Shown piece by piece: positions 27,763 to 35,767 of a stretch of DNA of 64,000 bases (its first letter is position 1; the number at the start of each line of letters is the position of its first letter). This DNA is from Frigoribacterium sp. Leaf415. GTDB taxonomy: Bacteria > Actinomycetota > Actinomycetes > Actinomycetales > Microbacteriaceae. A program made the translations under genes and the position numbers. The notes below the pieces were generated by a model. That model saw only the letters and a list, made by a program, of their open reading frames with translations. It was not told where the DNA came from and ran no database searches. Location: assembly GCF_001424645.1 (NCBI RefSeq), contig NZ_LMQR01000001.1:1794149-1858148 (forward strand), in the 5' to 3' direction.

Positions 27763-27792
27763 TCCGTCCACGCCCCGATCAGCGAGGCAGGG

Positions 27793-28578
27793 TCATCGCC
27801 CGTCGGACGACTCGTCGCCGACCGGGGCCGACGGGTCGTCGACCTCGGCCTCGGCCGGCGTCCCGTCCCGTCGCCGACCCGTGACGATCGCCACGACCAC
27901 ACCGGCGGCGGCCAGCACGACGATCGCGACGGCGATGCCGATGACGAGACCGGCGTTCACCGAGCCCGACTCGGACGCTGCCGACGGCGTCGCCACGGTG
28001 TCGTCACCCGGGGTCGCCATGGTCGTCATCTCGGGCTCGGTCGACGCCGAGGGCGAGGCCGCAGCGGTCTCGTCGCCGGAGGAGGCGCCGGAGTCGCCCC
28101 CCGCGCCTCCTGCGCTGCCGCAGCTCGGACGGGTCGGCGAGCCGTCCCCCTCGGCGGTGCCCGCGGCGGGTGCGTAGGTGAACGGGACGGCGTCCGACAC
28201 GGTGTGACCGTCCGCCGAGACCGCCTGGTAGGTCATCGTGTAGGCACCGGGCGCCCCGAGCGCGACACCGGTCGCGAGGGTCGGCCCCGAGGTGGTCGAG
28301 CAGCCGTCCTCGTAGTGCAGGCCTGCGGCGTCGGTCACCTCGAGCACGTTCGAGCTGCCCGTCCCCGAGAGGTCGAGGATCACGTCGTTGAACGTGATCG
28401 ACACGGTCGCCGGGGACGAGTCGACGGTCGAGCCGGCGGCGGGCGTGCTGCTCACGACGTAGTCGTGCGCCGCGGCCGGGCCCGCCGGCACGAGGGCGAG
28501 GACGCCGGTCGCGGCGCCGAGGCCGGCGATCGCGAGGACGCCGAGGAGGCGCGGTGCCCGCAGGCGCGCGGCCGTCAC
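27793..28578 (-). CDS. CopC-domain copper resistance protein with C-terminal membrane anchor
   Basis: The 261-residue protein has a signal peptide ending in AAAHDYV, so the mature N-terminus begins with the His of CopC copper sites. A CopC beta-barrel (about 38-135) follows, with SSTPAAGSTVDSSP and SADGHTVSDAVPF, then a Ser/Thr/Gly-rich linker, one membrane helix (about 210-232) and a basic/acidic tail. It binds Cu(II) outside the membrane. No CopD domain is fused. The GTG start at 28578 overlaps the ycnI-like stop (GTGA). Confidence 0.85.
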   Translation of the reverse strand: MTAARLRAPRLLGVLAIAGLGAATGVLALVPAGPAAAHDYVVSSTPAAGSTVDSSPATVSITFNDVILDLSGTGSSNVLEVTDAAGLHYEDGCSTTSGPTLATGVALGAPGAYTMTYQAVSADGHTVSDAVPFTYAPAAGTAEGDGSPTRPSCGSAGGAGGDSGASSGDETAAASPSASTEPEMTTMATPGDDTVATPSAASESGSVNAGLVIGIAVAIVVLAAAGVVVAIVTGRRRDGTPAEAEVDDPSAPVGDESSDGR

Positions 28579-29402
28579 GCGTCCACCCGGCCGCTCGTCG
28601 AGGCACCGGACGCCGTCGCCCGGGGCCGCCGGGTCAGTGCCACGACCGAGACGACGAGCGCCAGGGCGCCGAGGGCGAGTCCGCCGATGCCGAGGCCGAT
28701 CGCGAGCGGTCCGACCGCTCCGTCGCCGGACCCCGACGCCGAGTCGCCGGAGGTGCTGAGACCCGCGGTCGTCGTGTCGTCGTCCATCTCGTGCCCGGCG
28801 TGCTCGTCGGCCGGCGGGGCGTCGTTGACGTAGAGGGTCGGTGCGGGGTGCTCGGGCTCTTCTCCCGAGGCCGGCGTCGCGTCGGCCCAGTCGACGACCG
28901 TGCCGTCCGAGTAGCGCTGGTGGGCAGGAAGGGCGATCGACCCGGTGTCGGGCACCGCACCGGCCGAGATGACGAACTCCTGGAACTGACCCGGGGCGAT
29001 CTGCGTGTCACCTTCGGCCGTCCAGGTCACCTGGGTCGGCGCCTCGGTGATCGTGGTGCCGTCGAGCTCGACCGGCTCGGGCAGCGTGCTGGTGGTGACC
29101 TCGGTGGTCCACCCCGGCAGGGGCTGGTACGACACCGAGGTGAACGGGGTGTCGGTGGGCAGGTCGACGACGAGCCCGACGGTGCCGGCGGTCGCGGACT
29201 CGTTCGGCACCTTGAAGGTCAGCGTCTCGTACGAGCCGGCCTCGGCCTGGCCGGGCTCGACGTGGACGTGGGCCGACGCCGCGAGGGGCGCGGCCAGCGC
29301 GAGCAGGGCGGCGGCGCCGAGAGCGGCGGCCGACCGGGCGACGACGGCGGACGACCGGGGACGGCGGGTCGTGAGGGATGCGGGGACGGTGGTGCGGTTC
29401 AT
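28575..29402 (-). CDS. YcnI-like (DUF1775) copper-binding membrane protein
   Basis: The 275-residue protein has a Sec signal ending ASAHVHVEPGQAEAG, so His is again exposed after cleavage, as in YcnI domains that bind Cu(II) with a mono-histidine brace. The DUF1775 domain (about 42-180) contains FKVPNE and LPGWTTEV. A linker with a HAGHEMDDD stretch and a C-terminal membrane helix (about 235-258) follow. ATG 29402 has GAGAGGA upstream. It is second in a three-gene copper cluster. Confidence 0.87.
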   Translation of the reverse strand: MNRTTVPASLTTRRPRSSAVVARSAAALGAAALLALAAPLAASAHVHVEPGQAEAGSYETLTFKVPNESATAGTVGLVVDLPTDTPFTSVSYQPLPGWTTEVTTSTLPEPVELDGTTITEAPTQVTWTAEGDTQIAPGQFQEFVISAGAVPDTGSIALPAHQRYSDGTVVDWADATPASGEEPEHPAPTLYVNDAPPADEHAGHEMDDDTTTAGLSTSGDSASGSGDGAVGPLAIGLGIGGLALGALALVVSVVALTRRPRATASGASTSGRVDA

Positions 29403-29518
29403 GGATCTGGTCCTCTCGATCGCGAGTGCGATCGGTCTGCGGTGCATGACGATGGGGCCCGACGGCGCGGGGGCGCTCACGACGGGGTCACCGACGACGG
29501 AGTCGACGGCGTGAGGGG

Positions 29519-30157
29519 TCAGGCAGGGCAGGGCGGGCCGCGGCGGGGCCGGGCCGTGAGGTGTCGCTGCCCGGGAGGGCACGGACGGAGGCCGGCCGGG
29601 GTCGGCGGGCGGCGGACGACGGGCGCCTCGGGCCGGTGCCCGGCCGTCAGGAGGCGCGCGACGGTCAGACCGCGGACGGCCAGTCGGACGAGGGCCCACG
29701 CGGCACCCTCACCCCGCCGGAGGGCGACGATCGTGACCACGGCCGCGAGGGCGTGGGCCAGCCACATGGTGGGGCCGCCCATGACCATGGCACCCGCGAT
29801 CGCACCGGACGCCGACCCGTCCGCGGCCGTCGAGATGACGAGCGCCGAATGGTGGCCGCCCGTGGCGGAGGCTCCGCCGCCACCCTCGGCGCCGAGTGAG
29901 AAGAGCAGGTGGAACGCGACCTGGCTGAGCGTGACCGCGACGGCCAGCCGCACGGTCGAGAGGTGCACGCCGGCCAGGGCGATCGAGACGGGCACGGCCA
30001 CGGCGAGAGCGAGGACCACGCCGAGCACGCCGGGTTGCATGCCGCCGCCCGCCACGTGGGAGAAGGCCGCGACCATGGTCGAGGCGCCGGCGGTCAGCCA
30101 ACCACGCGCGAAGCGCTCGGCCCGGGTGGCCGTCGTGGAGGGGTAGCGGGGTGCCAT
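29519..30157 (-). CDS. Multi-pass membrane protein of the copper cluster
   Basis: The 212-residue product has about five to six hydrophobic helices between residues 20 and 175 and an Arg/Pro-rich tail. A His-His pair near residue 112 lies in a Gly/Ser-rich loop. I do not recognise a family. It is 116 bp upstream of, and co-directional with, the YcnI and CopC genes, so a role in copper handling is inferred from context only. A TACCCT hexamer ends nine bases before the ATG. Confidence 0.6.
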   Translation of the reverse strand: MAPRYPSTTATRAERFARGWLTAGASTMVAAFSHVAGGGMQPGVLGVVLALAVAVPVSIALAGVHLSTVRLAVAVTLSQVAFHLLFSLGAEGGGGASATGGHHSALVISTAADGSASGAIAGAMVMGGPTMWLAHALAAVVTIVALRRGEGAAWALVRLAVRGLTVARLLTAGHRPEAPVVRRPPTPAGLRPCPPGQRHLTARPRRGPPCPA

Positions 30158-30174
30158 GTCGACACCAGGGTACG

Positions 30175-30675
30175 TCAGCGGCGCGGGGTCTCGGGACGGG
30201 CGAGGATCTCGTGCGCCCGACCGGAGACCTCGGGGTCGACCACGATCTGGTAGTTCGACGCGAGCACCTGGTGCGTCGAGGTGAAGTCGCGGCGACGTCG
30301 CGTGATCGCGAAGCTGACGATGCCGTAGAGCATGCCGAAGCCCGCACCGAGCAGGGCGGCCGCCCCGACGGTGGCCGCGGTCGCCGTCTCGGTCGCGAAG
30401 ACGAGCATGACGAGCCCGAAGAAGACCCCGAGCCAGAGTCCGGTCACGGCCCCCGCCAGCGCGGCGCGCCCGTAGCTCAGCCGACCGGTGACGCGTTCGA
30501 CGGTCTTGAGGTCGTTGCCGATGATCGCCAGCCGCTTGATCGGGAACTCGGCCTGCGACAACCGGTCGACCACGCGCTGGGCCTCGGGATACGTGTCGTA
30601 GGTGCCGAGGACGTCGCCCCGCGGCAGGGTGGGCACCATCGGCTGGCGTCGCCCCACGGGGCCCGGGTTCGTCAT
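30175..30675 (-). CDS. General stress protein 17M-like membrane protein
   Basis: The 166-residue product starts with a region like the general stress protein 17M domain (GTYDTYPEAQRVVDRLSQAEFPIKRL split around IIGNDL), then two glycine-rich membrane segments (about 85-105 and 108-132) and a short soluble tail ending VVDPEVSGRAHEIL. Its function is unknown. ATG 30675 follows TTTAAT by six bases, suggesting a leaderless transcript, so the Arg-rich upstream frame is discarded. It diverges from the MgtE-N gene. Confidence 0.8.
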   Translation of the reverse strand: MTNPGPVGRRQPMVPTLPRGDVLGTYDTYPEAQRVVDRLSQAEFPIKRLAIIGNDLKTVERVTGRLSYGRAALAGAVTGLWLGVFFGLVMLVFATETATAATVGAAALLGAGFGMLYGIVSFAITRRRRDFTSTHQVLASNYQIVVDPEVSGRAHEILARPETPRR

Positions 30676-30746
30676 CCCTGCATTAAACACGGTGCCCCTG
30701 CCGAGCCCCCGTCGGCGACGACGGTGCGAGCGACTAAATTGGACGC

Positions 30747-32069
30747 GTGAGTGCAACCAGAGTCTTCGTCGCCCGGCTGGCCGGTTGCTCCGTCTTCGAC
30801 CCCGCGGGCGACAAGGTCGGCAAGGTGCGCGACGTGCTGGTGGTCTACCGCCGCACCGGGGCGCCCCGCGTGGTGGGGCTCGTGGTCGAGGTCCCCGGCA
30901 AACGCCGGGTCTTCGTGGGCATCGGCCGTGTCACGAGCATCGGCTCGGGCCAGATCATCACGAACGGCGTCATCACCCTCCGCCGCTTCGAGCAGCGTGG
31001 CGGCGAGACCCGGGTCATCGCCGACCTGCTCGGTCGCCGGGTGTCGTTCCGGCACGGCGGCGGCCACGCCACCATCGAGGACGTGGCGATCGACGAGGTG
31101 AGCGAGGGCGACTGGGAGGTCGGCCAGCTCTTCCTGCGCAAGCCCAAGACGTCGCCGTCGCCGTTCGTCAAACCGCCCACCGCGTTCGCGGCCTGGGACG
31201 ACGTGATCGAAGAGGCCGGGCCGGGCGAGGCGCAGAGCGCCGAGCACCTCATCGCCGCGTACTCCGACCTCGTGCCCGCCGACCTCGCGAACACCCTGCT
31301 CGACCTCACGCCCGAGCGGCGGCTCGAGGTCGCCGGCGAACTGTCCGACGACCGCCTCGCCGACGTGCTCGAAGAGTTGCCCGAGGCCGAGCAGGTCGAG
31401 ATCTTCACGGGCCTCGACGACCACCGCGCGGCGAGCGTCCTCGACCAGATGCAGCCCGACGACGCGGCCGACCTCATCGCCCAGCTGCCCGACGAGCGCA
31501 CCGAGCAACTCCTGACGTTGATGGAGCCCGACGAGGCCGACGACGTGCGCATGCTGCTCAGCTACGACTCCGACACCGCCGGCGGCCTGATGACGACCGA
31601 GCCCGTCATCGTCTCGGCCGATGCGACCGTCGCCGAGGGCCTGGCCCTCATCCGTCGCCACGAGCTGGCTCCCGCGCTCGGCGCGGCCGTCTGCGTCGTC
31701 CTGCCGCCCTACGAGCCGCCCACCGGCCGGTTCCTCGGCATGGTGCACTTCCAGCGGATGCTCCGCTACCCGCCGAACGAGCGCCTGGGCACGATCCTCG
31801 ACCAGACCACCGAACCGGTCCGCGTCGACGCGACGGCCCTCGAGGTCACGCGGGTCATGGCGACCTACAACCTCGTCTCGGTGCCCGTCGTCGACTCGTC
31901 GCACCGCCTGGTCGGCGTCGTCACCATCGACGACGTGCTCGACCACGTGCTGCCCGACGACTGGCGCAGTCAAGACCCCGACCAACCCCTGACCGCGAGC
32001 CGACCGCGTGGTCGCGCCCGTCGCCCCGCGATCGGCCAGAGCACGAGGAGCGACGATGGCCCGCGATAA
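30747..32069 (+). CDS. PRC-barrel/MgtE-N/CBS regulatory protein without transporter domain
   Basis: The 440-residue protein has an N-terminal PRC-barrel-like part (SVFDPAGDKVGKVRDVLVV), an MgtE N-domain of repeated acidic helices (about 165-285, LADVLEELPEAEQVEIF, MQPDDAADLIAQLP, MEPDEADDVRML) and two CBS motifs (VSADATVAEGLALI; VRVDATALEVTRVM). The MgtE membrane domain is absent, so it is a cytosolic Mg2+/nucleotide sensor-like protein rather than a channel. GTG 30747 is six bases after TAAATT. The next gene overlaps by 14 bp. Confidence 0.88.
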   Translation: MSATRVFVARLAGCSVFDPAGDKVGKVRDVLVVYRRTGAPRVVGLVVEVPGKRRVFVGIGRVTSIGSGQIITNGVITLRRFEQRGGETRVIADLLGRRVSFRHGGGHATIEDVAIDEVSEGDWEVGQLFLRKPKTSPSPFVKPPTAFAAWDDVIEEAGPGEAQSAEHLIAAYSDLVPADLANTLLDLTPERRLEVAGELSDDRLADVLEELPEAEQVEIFTGLDDHRAASVLDQMQPDDAADLIAQLPDERTEQLLTLMEPDEADDVRMLLSYDSDTAGGLMTTEPVIVSADATVAEGLALIRRHELAPALGAAVCVVLPPYEPPTGRFLGMVHFQRMLRYPPNERLGTILDQTTEPVRVDATALEVTRVMATYNLVSVPVVDSSHRLVGVVTIDDVLDHVLPDDWRSQDPDQPLTASRPRGRARRPAIGQSTRSDDGPR

Positions 32070-32637
32070 CCGCAACGACGTCCGCCTCGACGCCCCGAAG
32101 GGCCTGCGCCCCCGGGTGCTGCCCGGGCGCAAGCGCGTCAGCAGCGACCGGTTCGGCCGGGCCACCGAGTCGATCGCCCGCGGCATGGGGACGCCCTACT
32201 TCCTGATCGCCCTCACCCTGTTCTGCGTCGTCTGGATGATCTACAACACGGTCGCCCCCGTCGACATCCGGTTCGACAGCGCGGCCATCGGCTTCACGGC
32301 GCTGACGCTGATCCTGTCGCTGCAGGCCTCGTACGCCGCTCCCCTGATCCTGCTCGCGCAGAACCGTCAGGACGATCGCGACCGCGTGCAGTTCGAACAG
32401 GACCGTCAGCGCGCCGAGCGCAACCTGGCCGACACCGAGTACCTGGCCCGCGAGGTCGTCGCCCTCCGCATCGCGATCCGTGACATGGCGAGCAAGGACT
32501 TCATCCGGGCCGAGCTGCGCTCGCTGCTCGACGAGCTCGACCGGCGCGACGACGACGAGGCCTCCGGGGTCGAGACGACCCGCGCCTCCTCGTCCCCGTC
32601 ACGACGCGAGACCCGGCGCGACGGGCACCGTGGCTGA
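32056..32637 (+). CDS. DUF1003 membrane protein
   Basis: The 193-residue protein contains the DUF1003 pattern: two membrane helices (about 48-67 and 76-97), a short loop, then LLAQNRQDDRDRVQFEQDR and a long charged coiled-coil tail. Function is unknown. ATG 32056 has GAGGAG five bases upstream and lies inside the end of the MgtE-N gene, indicating coupling. A minus-oriented copy of the dispersed 13-bp motif lies near its 3' end (32577-32589), encoding TRAS. Confidence 0.87.
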   Translation: MARDNRNDVRLDAPKGLRPRVLPGRKRVSSDRFGRATESIARGMGTPYFLIALTLFCVVWMIYNTVAPVDIRFDSAAIGFTALTLILSLQASYAAPLILLAQNRQDDRDRVQFEQDRQRAERNLADTEYLAREVVALRIAIRDMASKDFIRAELRSLLDELDRRDDDEASGVETTRASSSPSRRETRRDGHRG

Positions 32638-33802
32638 GCCGTCCCCGACGACCCGGCCACCGGTGCCGACACCGGACGACGTGCGCCGCGCGCTCGGTCG
32701 GGTGCTCGACCCCGAGATCCGCAAGCCCGTCACCGAGCTCGACATGATCGGCGACGTCGCCGTCGACGCAGGAGGCGCGGCGACGGTGGCCGTGAAGCTC
32801 ACGATCGTGGGCTGTCCCGCCGCCGACACGATCGAACGCGACGTCCGCGAGGCCACCGCCTCGGTGGCCGGCGTCACCGGCGTCACCGTCGACGTGACCG
32901 TCATGACCAAGGACGAACGACACGCCCTCACCGAGAAGCTCCGGGCGGGCCGGGCGGCGCGGGGCATGCAGTTCGGGCCCGACACGCTGACCCGGGTGTA
33001 CGCCGTCACGAGCGGCAAAGGCGGCGTGGGCAAGTCCACCGTCACCGCGAACCTCGCCGTCGCCCTCGCGGCCCGCGGCCTGGCGGTCGGCATCGTCGAC
33101 GCCGACGTCTACGGCTTCAGCATCCCCGGGTTGCTGGGCCTCGTCGGTTCCGACGGCGCGTCCGTGAAGCCCACCCGCGTCGACGACATGATCCTGCCGC
33201 CCGTGGCCCACGGCGTGAAGGTCATCTCGATCGGCATGTTCGTCGACGACGCCTCGACCGCGGTCGCCTGGCGGGGGCCGATGCTGCACCGCACGATCCA
33301 GCAGTTCCTCACCGACGTGTACTTCGGCGACCTCGACGTGCTGTTGCTCGACCTGCCTCCCGGCACGGGTGACGTCGCCATCTCGGTGGGGCAGTTGCTG
33401 CCGCACGCCGAGGTGCTGGTCGTCACGACGCCTCAACCGGCCGCCGCCGACGTGGCCGAGCGCAGCGGGCTCGTGGCGCGCCAGACGGGTCAGCGGCTGC
33501 TCGGAGTGGTCGAGAACATGGCCGGTCTGCCCCAGGCCGACGGCAGCGTCCTCGAGCTCTTCGGGTCGGGCGGTGGCGCCGAGACGGCACGCCGACTGTC
33601 GGCCGGGCAAGAGGCCGAGGTGCCGCTGCTCGCCAGCGTGCCGCTCAGCCTGGGCCTGCGGCAGGGCGGTGACGACGGGGTGCCGGTCGTGCTCGCCGCT
33701 CCCGACGATCCTGCGGCCGCGGCCATCGACGAGCTGGCGGGCCGACTGGCCGTGCGGGCCCGGGGGCTGGCCGGCCGCAAGCTCGGACTCAGCGTCACCT
33801 GA
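32630..33802 (+). CDS. mrp: Mrp/ApbC family iron-sulfur carrier ATPase
   Basis: The 390-residue product has an N-terminal DUF59/MIP18 domain (LGRVLDPEIRKPVTELDM) and a deviant Walker A P-loop SGKGGVGKST near residue 127, with LLLDLPPGTGDV and VTTPQPAAADVAERS. Family members carry or assemble Fe-S clusters. The C-terminal CxxC of many Mrp proteins is absent (ENMAGLPQADGSVLELFG), as is common in actinobacteria. It starts with GTG inside the end of the DUF1003 gene (8-bp overlap), so MgtE-N, DUF1003 and Mrp form one coupled operon. Confidence 0.92.
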   Translation: MAEPSPTTRPPVPTPDDVRRALGRVLDPEIRKPVTELDMIGDVAVDAGGAATVAVKLTIVGCPAADTIERDVREATASVAGVTGVTVDVTVMTKDERHALTEKLRAGRAARGMQFGPDTLTRVYAVTSGKGGVGKSTVTANLAVALAARGLAVGIVDADVYGFSIPGLLGLVGSDGASVKPTRVDDMILPPVAHGVKVISIGMFVDDASTAVAWRGPMLHRTIQQFLTDVYFGDLDVLLLDLPPGTGDVAISVGQLLPHAEVLVVTTPQPAAADVAERSGLVARQTGQRLLGVVENMAGLPQADGSVLELFGSGGGAETARRLSAGQEAEVPLLASVPLSLGLRQGGDDGVPVVLAAPDDPAAAAIDELAGRLAVRARGLAGRKLGLSVT

Positions 33803-33828
33803 CGCGGGTCGACGACTCGACGCGTGCA

Positions 33829-33861
33829 GAAAGGGCACCTCGCGTGGCGAGGTGCCCTTTC
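33829..33861 (+). terminator. Intrinsic terminator after mrp
   Basis: A 15-bp perfect stem (33829-33843 with 33847-33861) with a GTG loop ends in CCCTTTCGT. It closes the MgtE-N/DUF1003/Mrp operon. Confidence 0.85.
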
Positions 33862-33976
33862 GTCACAGCGTCCCGCCCGGGGGCGGCGACGTGCTCGTGC
33901 CGCACCCCAGCACGGGGGCGGCACACGCGGCGACGGCACGCTCAGGAGGGAGACGCACCGACCACCGCGAAGTCGA

Positions 33977-34099
33977 CTACGACCAGCGGTTGTAGGTCTT
34001 GGTCGGGATGGCGCGGAAGCCGTCGCGGGCGACCGAGACGAGCGAGCCGGCGATTCCGACGACTGCGGCGATGACGAGGACGATGATTCCGGTGAGCAT
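33977..34099 (-). CDS. 40-residue single-pass membrane protein
   Basis: The frame starts at ATG 34099 after an AGAAAAGAG stretch and ends at TAG 33977. It encodes 40 residues: a hydrophobic helix (residues 2-24, rich in Ile/Val/Ala/Gly) followed by a basic/aromatic cytoplasmic tail with RDGFRAIPTKTYNRWS. Composition and high third-position GC are those of a real gene. It diverges from the LysR gene. I do not know its function; size and topology recall small regulators of membrane complexes. Confidence 0.6.
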   Translation of the reverse strand: MLTGIIVLVIAAVVGIAGSLVSVARDGFRAIPTKTYNRWS

Positions 34100-34239
34100 G
34101 GGGGACTCTTTTCTGGCGCGGTTCGGCGCGCGGTTCTGCGTGGTGGGATGGATTCGCCACCGAGCCCGGGACCAGGTCGACCGGAGCTCGGGAGCGCTAC
34201 GACGCGCTCCGGGGACTCCTCAATGATGCGCCTCGAAAA

Positions 34240-34287
34240 GCGGTAGATCAATCTCACGTTTCTACCGAAACAGGGTAGTTTCACTAC
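34240..34287 (+). promoter_or_regulatory. LysR gene promoter with interleaved inverted repeats
   Basis: Upstream of the LysR start there is CGGTAGA facing TCTACCG across 13 bases, and CTACC facing GGTAG across 7 bases. The TAGTTT -10 hexamer (34276-34281) overlaps the last repeat and ends six bases before the ATG. Such overlap fits negative autoregulation, the usual mode for LysR genes. It is the most AT-rich spot in the neighbourhood. Confidence 0.5.
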
Positions 34288-35202
34288 ATGGATGTCAAGC
34301 GCCTCGAACTGCTCCGCGAACTCGCCGAACGAGGCAGTGTGGCCGCCGTCGCCCGGGCCACCCACCGCACCCCGAGCGCCGTCTCACAGCAGCTCAAGGT
34401 GCTCGAGCGCGAGGCCGGTGTCGCACTGACCGAGCGGGTGGGACGCGGCATCGTGCTCACCGGCTCCGGGCGCGTGCTGGCCCAGACGGCCACCGACGTC
34501 GCCGTGGCCCTCGAGCGCGCCCAGGCGGTCTGGGACGACTTCATCGCGACCCCGCAGGGCGAGGTCACGTTGGCCACCTTCCCGACGGGCGGGCAGATGC
34601 TGCTGCCGGGTTTGCTGCGCACGGTGGCCGAGACCCCGGGCCTCGTGGTGGTCGCGAGCGACCACGACCCGTCGATCCGTGAGTTCCCCGAACTGGCCGC
34701 CGACCACGACGTCGTCGTCGCGCACTCGTCCGACGACAAGCCCTGGCCCGGCCGTGGGCTCGTCACCGTCCCGCTGCTGACCGAGCCCCTCGACATCGCC
34801 CTGCCCGCCGACCACCGCCTGGCCGGTCGCGCCTCGCTCGCACCCGGCGACCTCGAGGGCGAGAACTGGATCGGCGTCCCGCACGACTTCCCGTTCGAGT
34901 GGGTCTATCGCGAGATCGAGCGGGTGACCGGCAGCCCCGTGCGCGTCGCCCAGCGCTTCAGCGACACCAAGGTGACCGAGTCGCTCGTCGGGGCCGGCCT
35001 CGGCATCGCCGTGCTGCCGCGCTTCACCGCCAAGGACGCCCGTGACGACATGGTGCTCGTGCCCCTCGAGAGCATCCGGGCCGTGCGCTGGGTCTCGGCC
35101 GTGATGCGGCGCGACAGGGCCGAGCGCCCCTCCGTGCGGCGGGTCGTGGACGCCCTCCGGGCCGAGGCCTCCCGCGTGGCGGCGCTGCACGGCGGCGTCT
35201 GA
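34288..35202 (+). CDS. LysR-family transcriptional regulator
   Basis: The 304-residue protein starts with the LysR winged helix-turn-helix (LELLRELAERGSVAAVARATHRTPSAVSQQLKVLEREAG, split here between helices two and three) and has a type 2 periplasmic-binding-like effector domain from about residue 90. The effector is unknown. The apparent leaderless start and the operator-like repeats suggest autoregulation. No obvious metabolic target lies next to it except the divergent 40-residue membrane protein. Confidence 0.9.
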   Translation: MDVKRLELLRELAERGSVAAVARATHRTPSAVSQQLKVLEREAGVALTERVGRGIVLTGSGRVLAQTATDVAVALERAQAVWDDFIATPQGEVTLATFPTGGQMLLPGLLRTVAETPGLVVVASDHDPSIREFPELAADHDVVVAHSSDDKPWPGRGLVTVPLLTEPLDIALPADHRLAGRASLAPGDLEGENWIGVPHDFPFEWVYREIERVTGSPVRVAQRFSDTKVTESLVGAGLGIAVLPRFTAKDARDDMVLVPLESIRAVRWVSAVMRRDRAERPSVRRVVDALRAEASRVAALHGGV

Positions 35203-35221
35203 CGCTAAGCCCGGACTTCAG

Positions 35222-35251
35222 GGCCCCGTCGGCCCCCGAGGCCGGAGGGGC
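35222..35251. terminator. Bidirectional hairpin between LysR and tatB genes
   Basis: A GC-rich imperfect stem (GGCCCC/GGGGCC outer pairs and GGCC/GGCC inner pairs) lies between two convergent genes. It has no T tract. A GGAGGCGCGG variant of the dispersed motif follows at 35271. Confidence 0.5.
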
Positions 35252-35293
35252 CACGAAGCGAGCGGGGTCAGGAGGCGCGGCGCAGCAGGCGCG

Positions 35294-35704
35294 TCAGGTC
35301 GCCTCGGAGTCGTACGGCGGCACCTCGCCCGTCGCGAGGGGCACGACCTGAGCGGTGGAGCGGCCCCCGGGCAACCCCGCGGACACGGCCGCGGCGGCAC
35401 CGGCCGTCGCCATGCTCGGCGCCGAGGGCTTGGGAGCGGCGTCCGTGCCGTCGAGCAACGCGTCGCGGATGATGCGCCGCGGGTCGTACTGGCGCGGGTC
35501 GAGCTTCTGCCATTCGACGTCGTCGAACTCGGGGCCCATCTCGTCGCGCATGCGGGTCTTGGCGCCGTTGGCCATGTCGCGCACCGTCCGGACGAGCTGG
35601 GCGAGCTTCGAGGCGTACCCGGGCAGCCGTTCGGGACCGAGCAGGAAGACCGCGAGCACACCGATGATGAGCAGCTTGTCGAACGTCAGACCGAACATGG
35701 ACAC
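35294..35704 (-). CDS. tatB: Sec-independent (Tat) translocase protein TatB
   Basis: The 136-residue protein has the TatA/B fold: a short N-terminal membrane helix (MFGLTFDKLLIIGVLAVFLLG split by its Glu-Arg hinge), the conserved GPERLPGYASKLAQLVRTVRDM amphipathic helix and a long hydrophilic tail. The hydrophilic length and Glu after the helix favour TatB over TatA. It exports folded proteins with twin-arginine signals, such as EfeB in this window. GTG 35704 follows TAGTCT by six bases, so the leaderless start is preferred to ATG 35698. Confidence 0.85.
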   Translation of the reverse strand: MSMFGLTFDKLLIIGVLAVFLLGPERLPGYASKLAQLVRTVRDMANGAKTRMRDEMGPEFDDVEWQKLDPRQYDPRRIIRDALLDGTDAAPKPSAPSMATAGAAAAVSAGLPGGRSTAQVVPLATGEVPPYDSEAT

Positions 35705-35767
35705 GCATGCAGACTAACCGGTGACGACTCGGGGAACCCCCTAGAGTTGGCCTTTCGAGGAGTGGGT

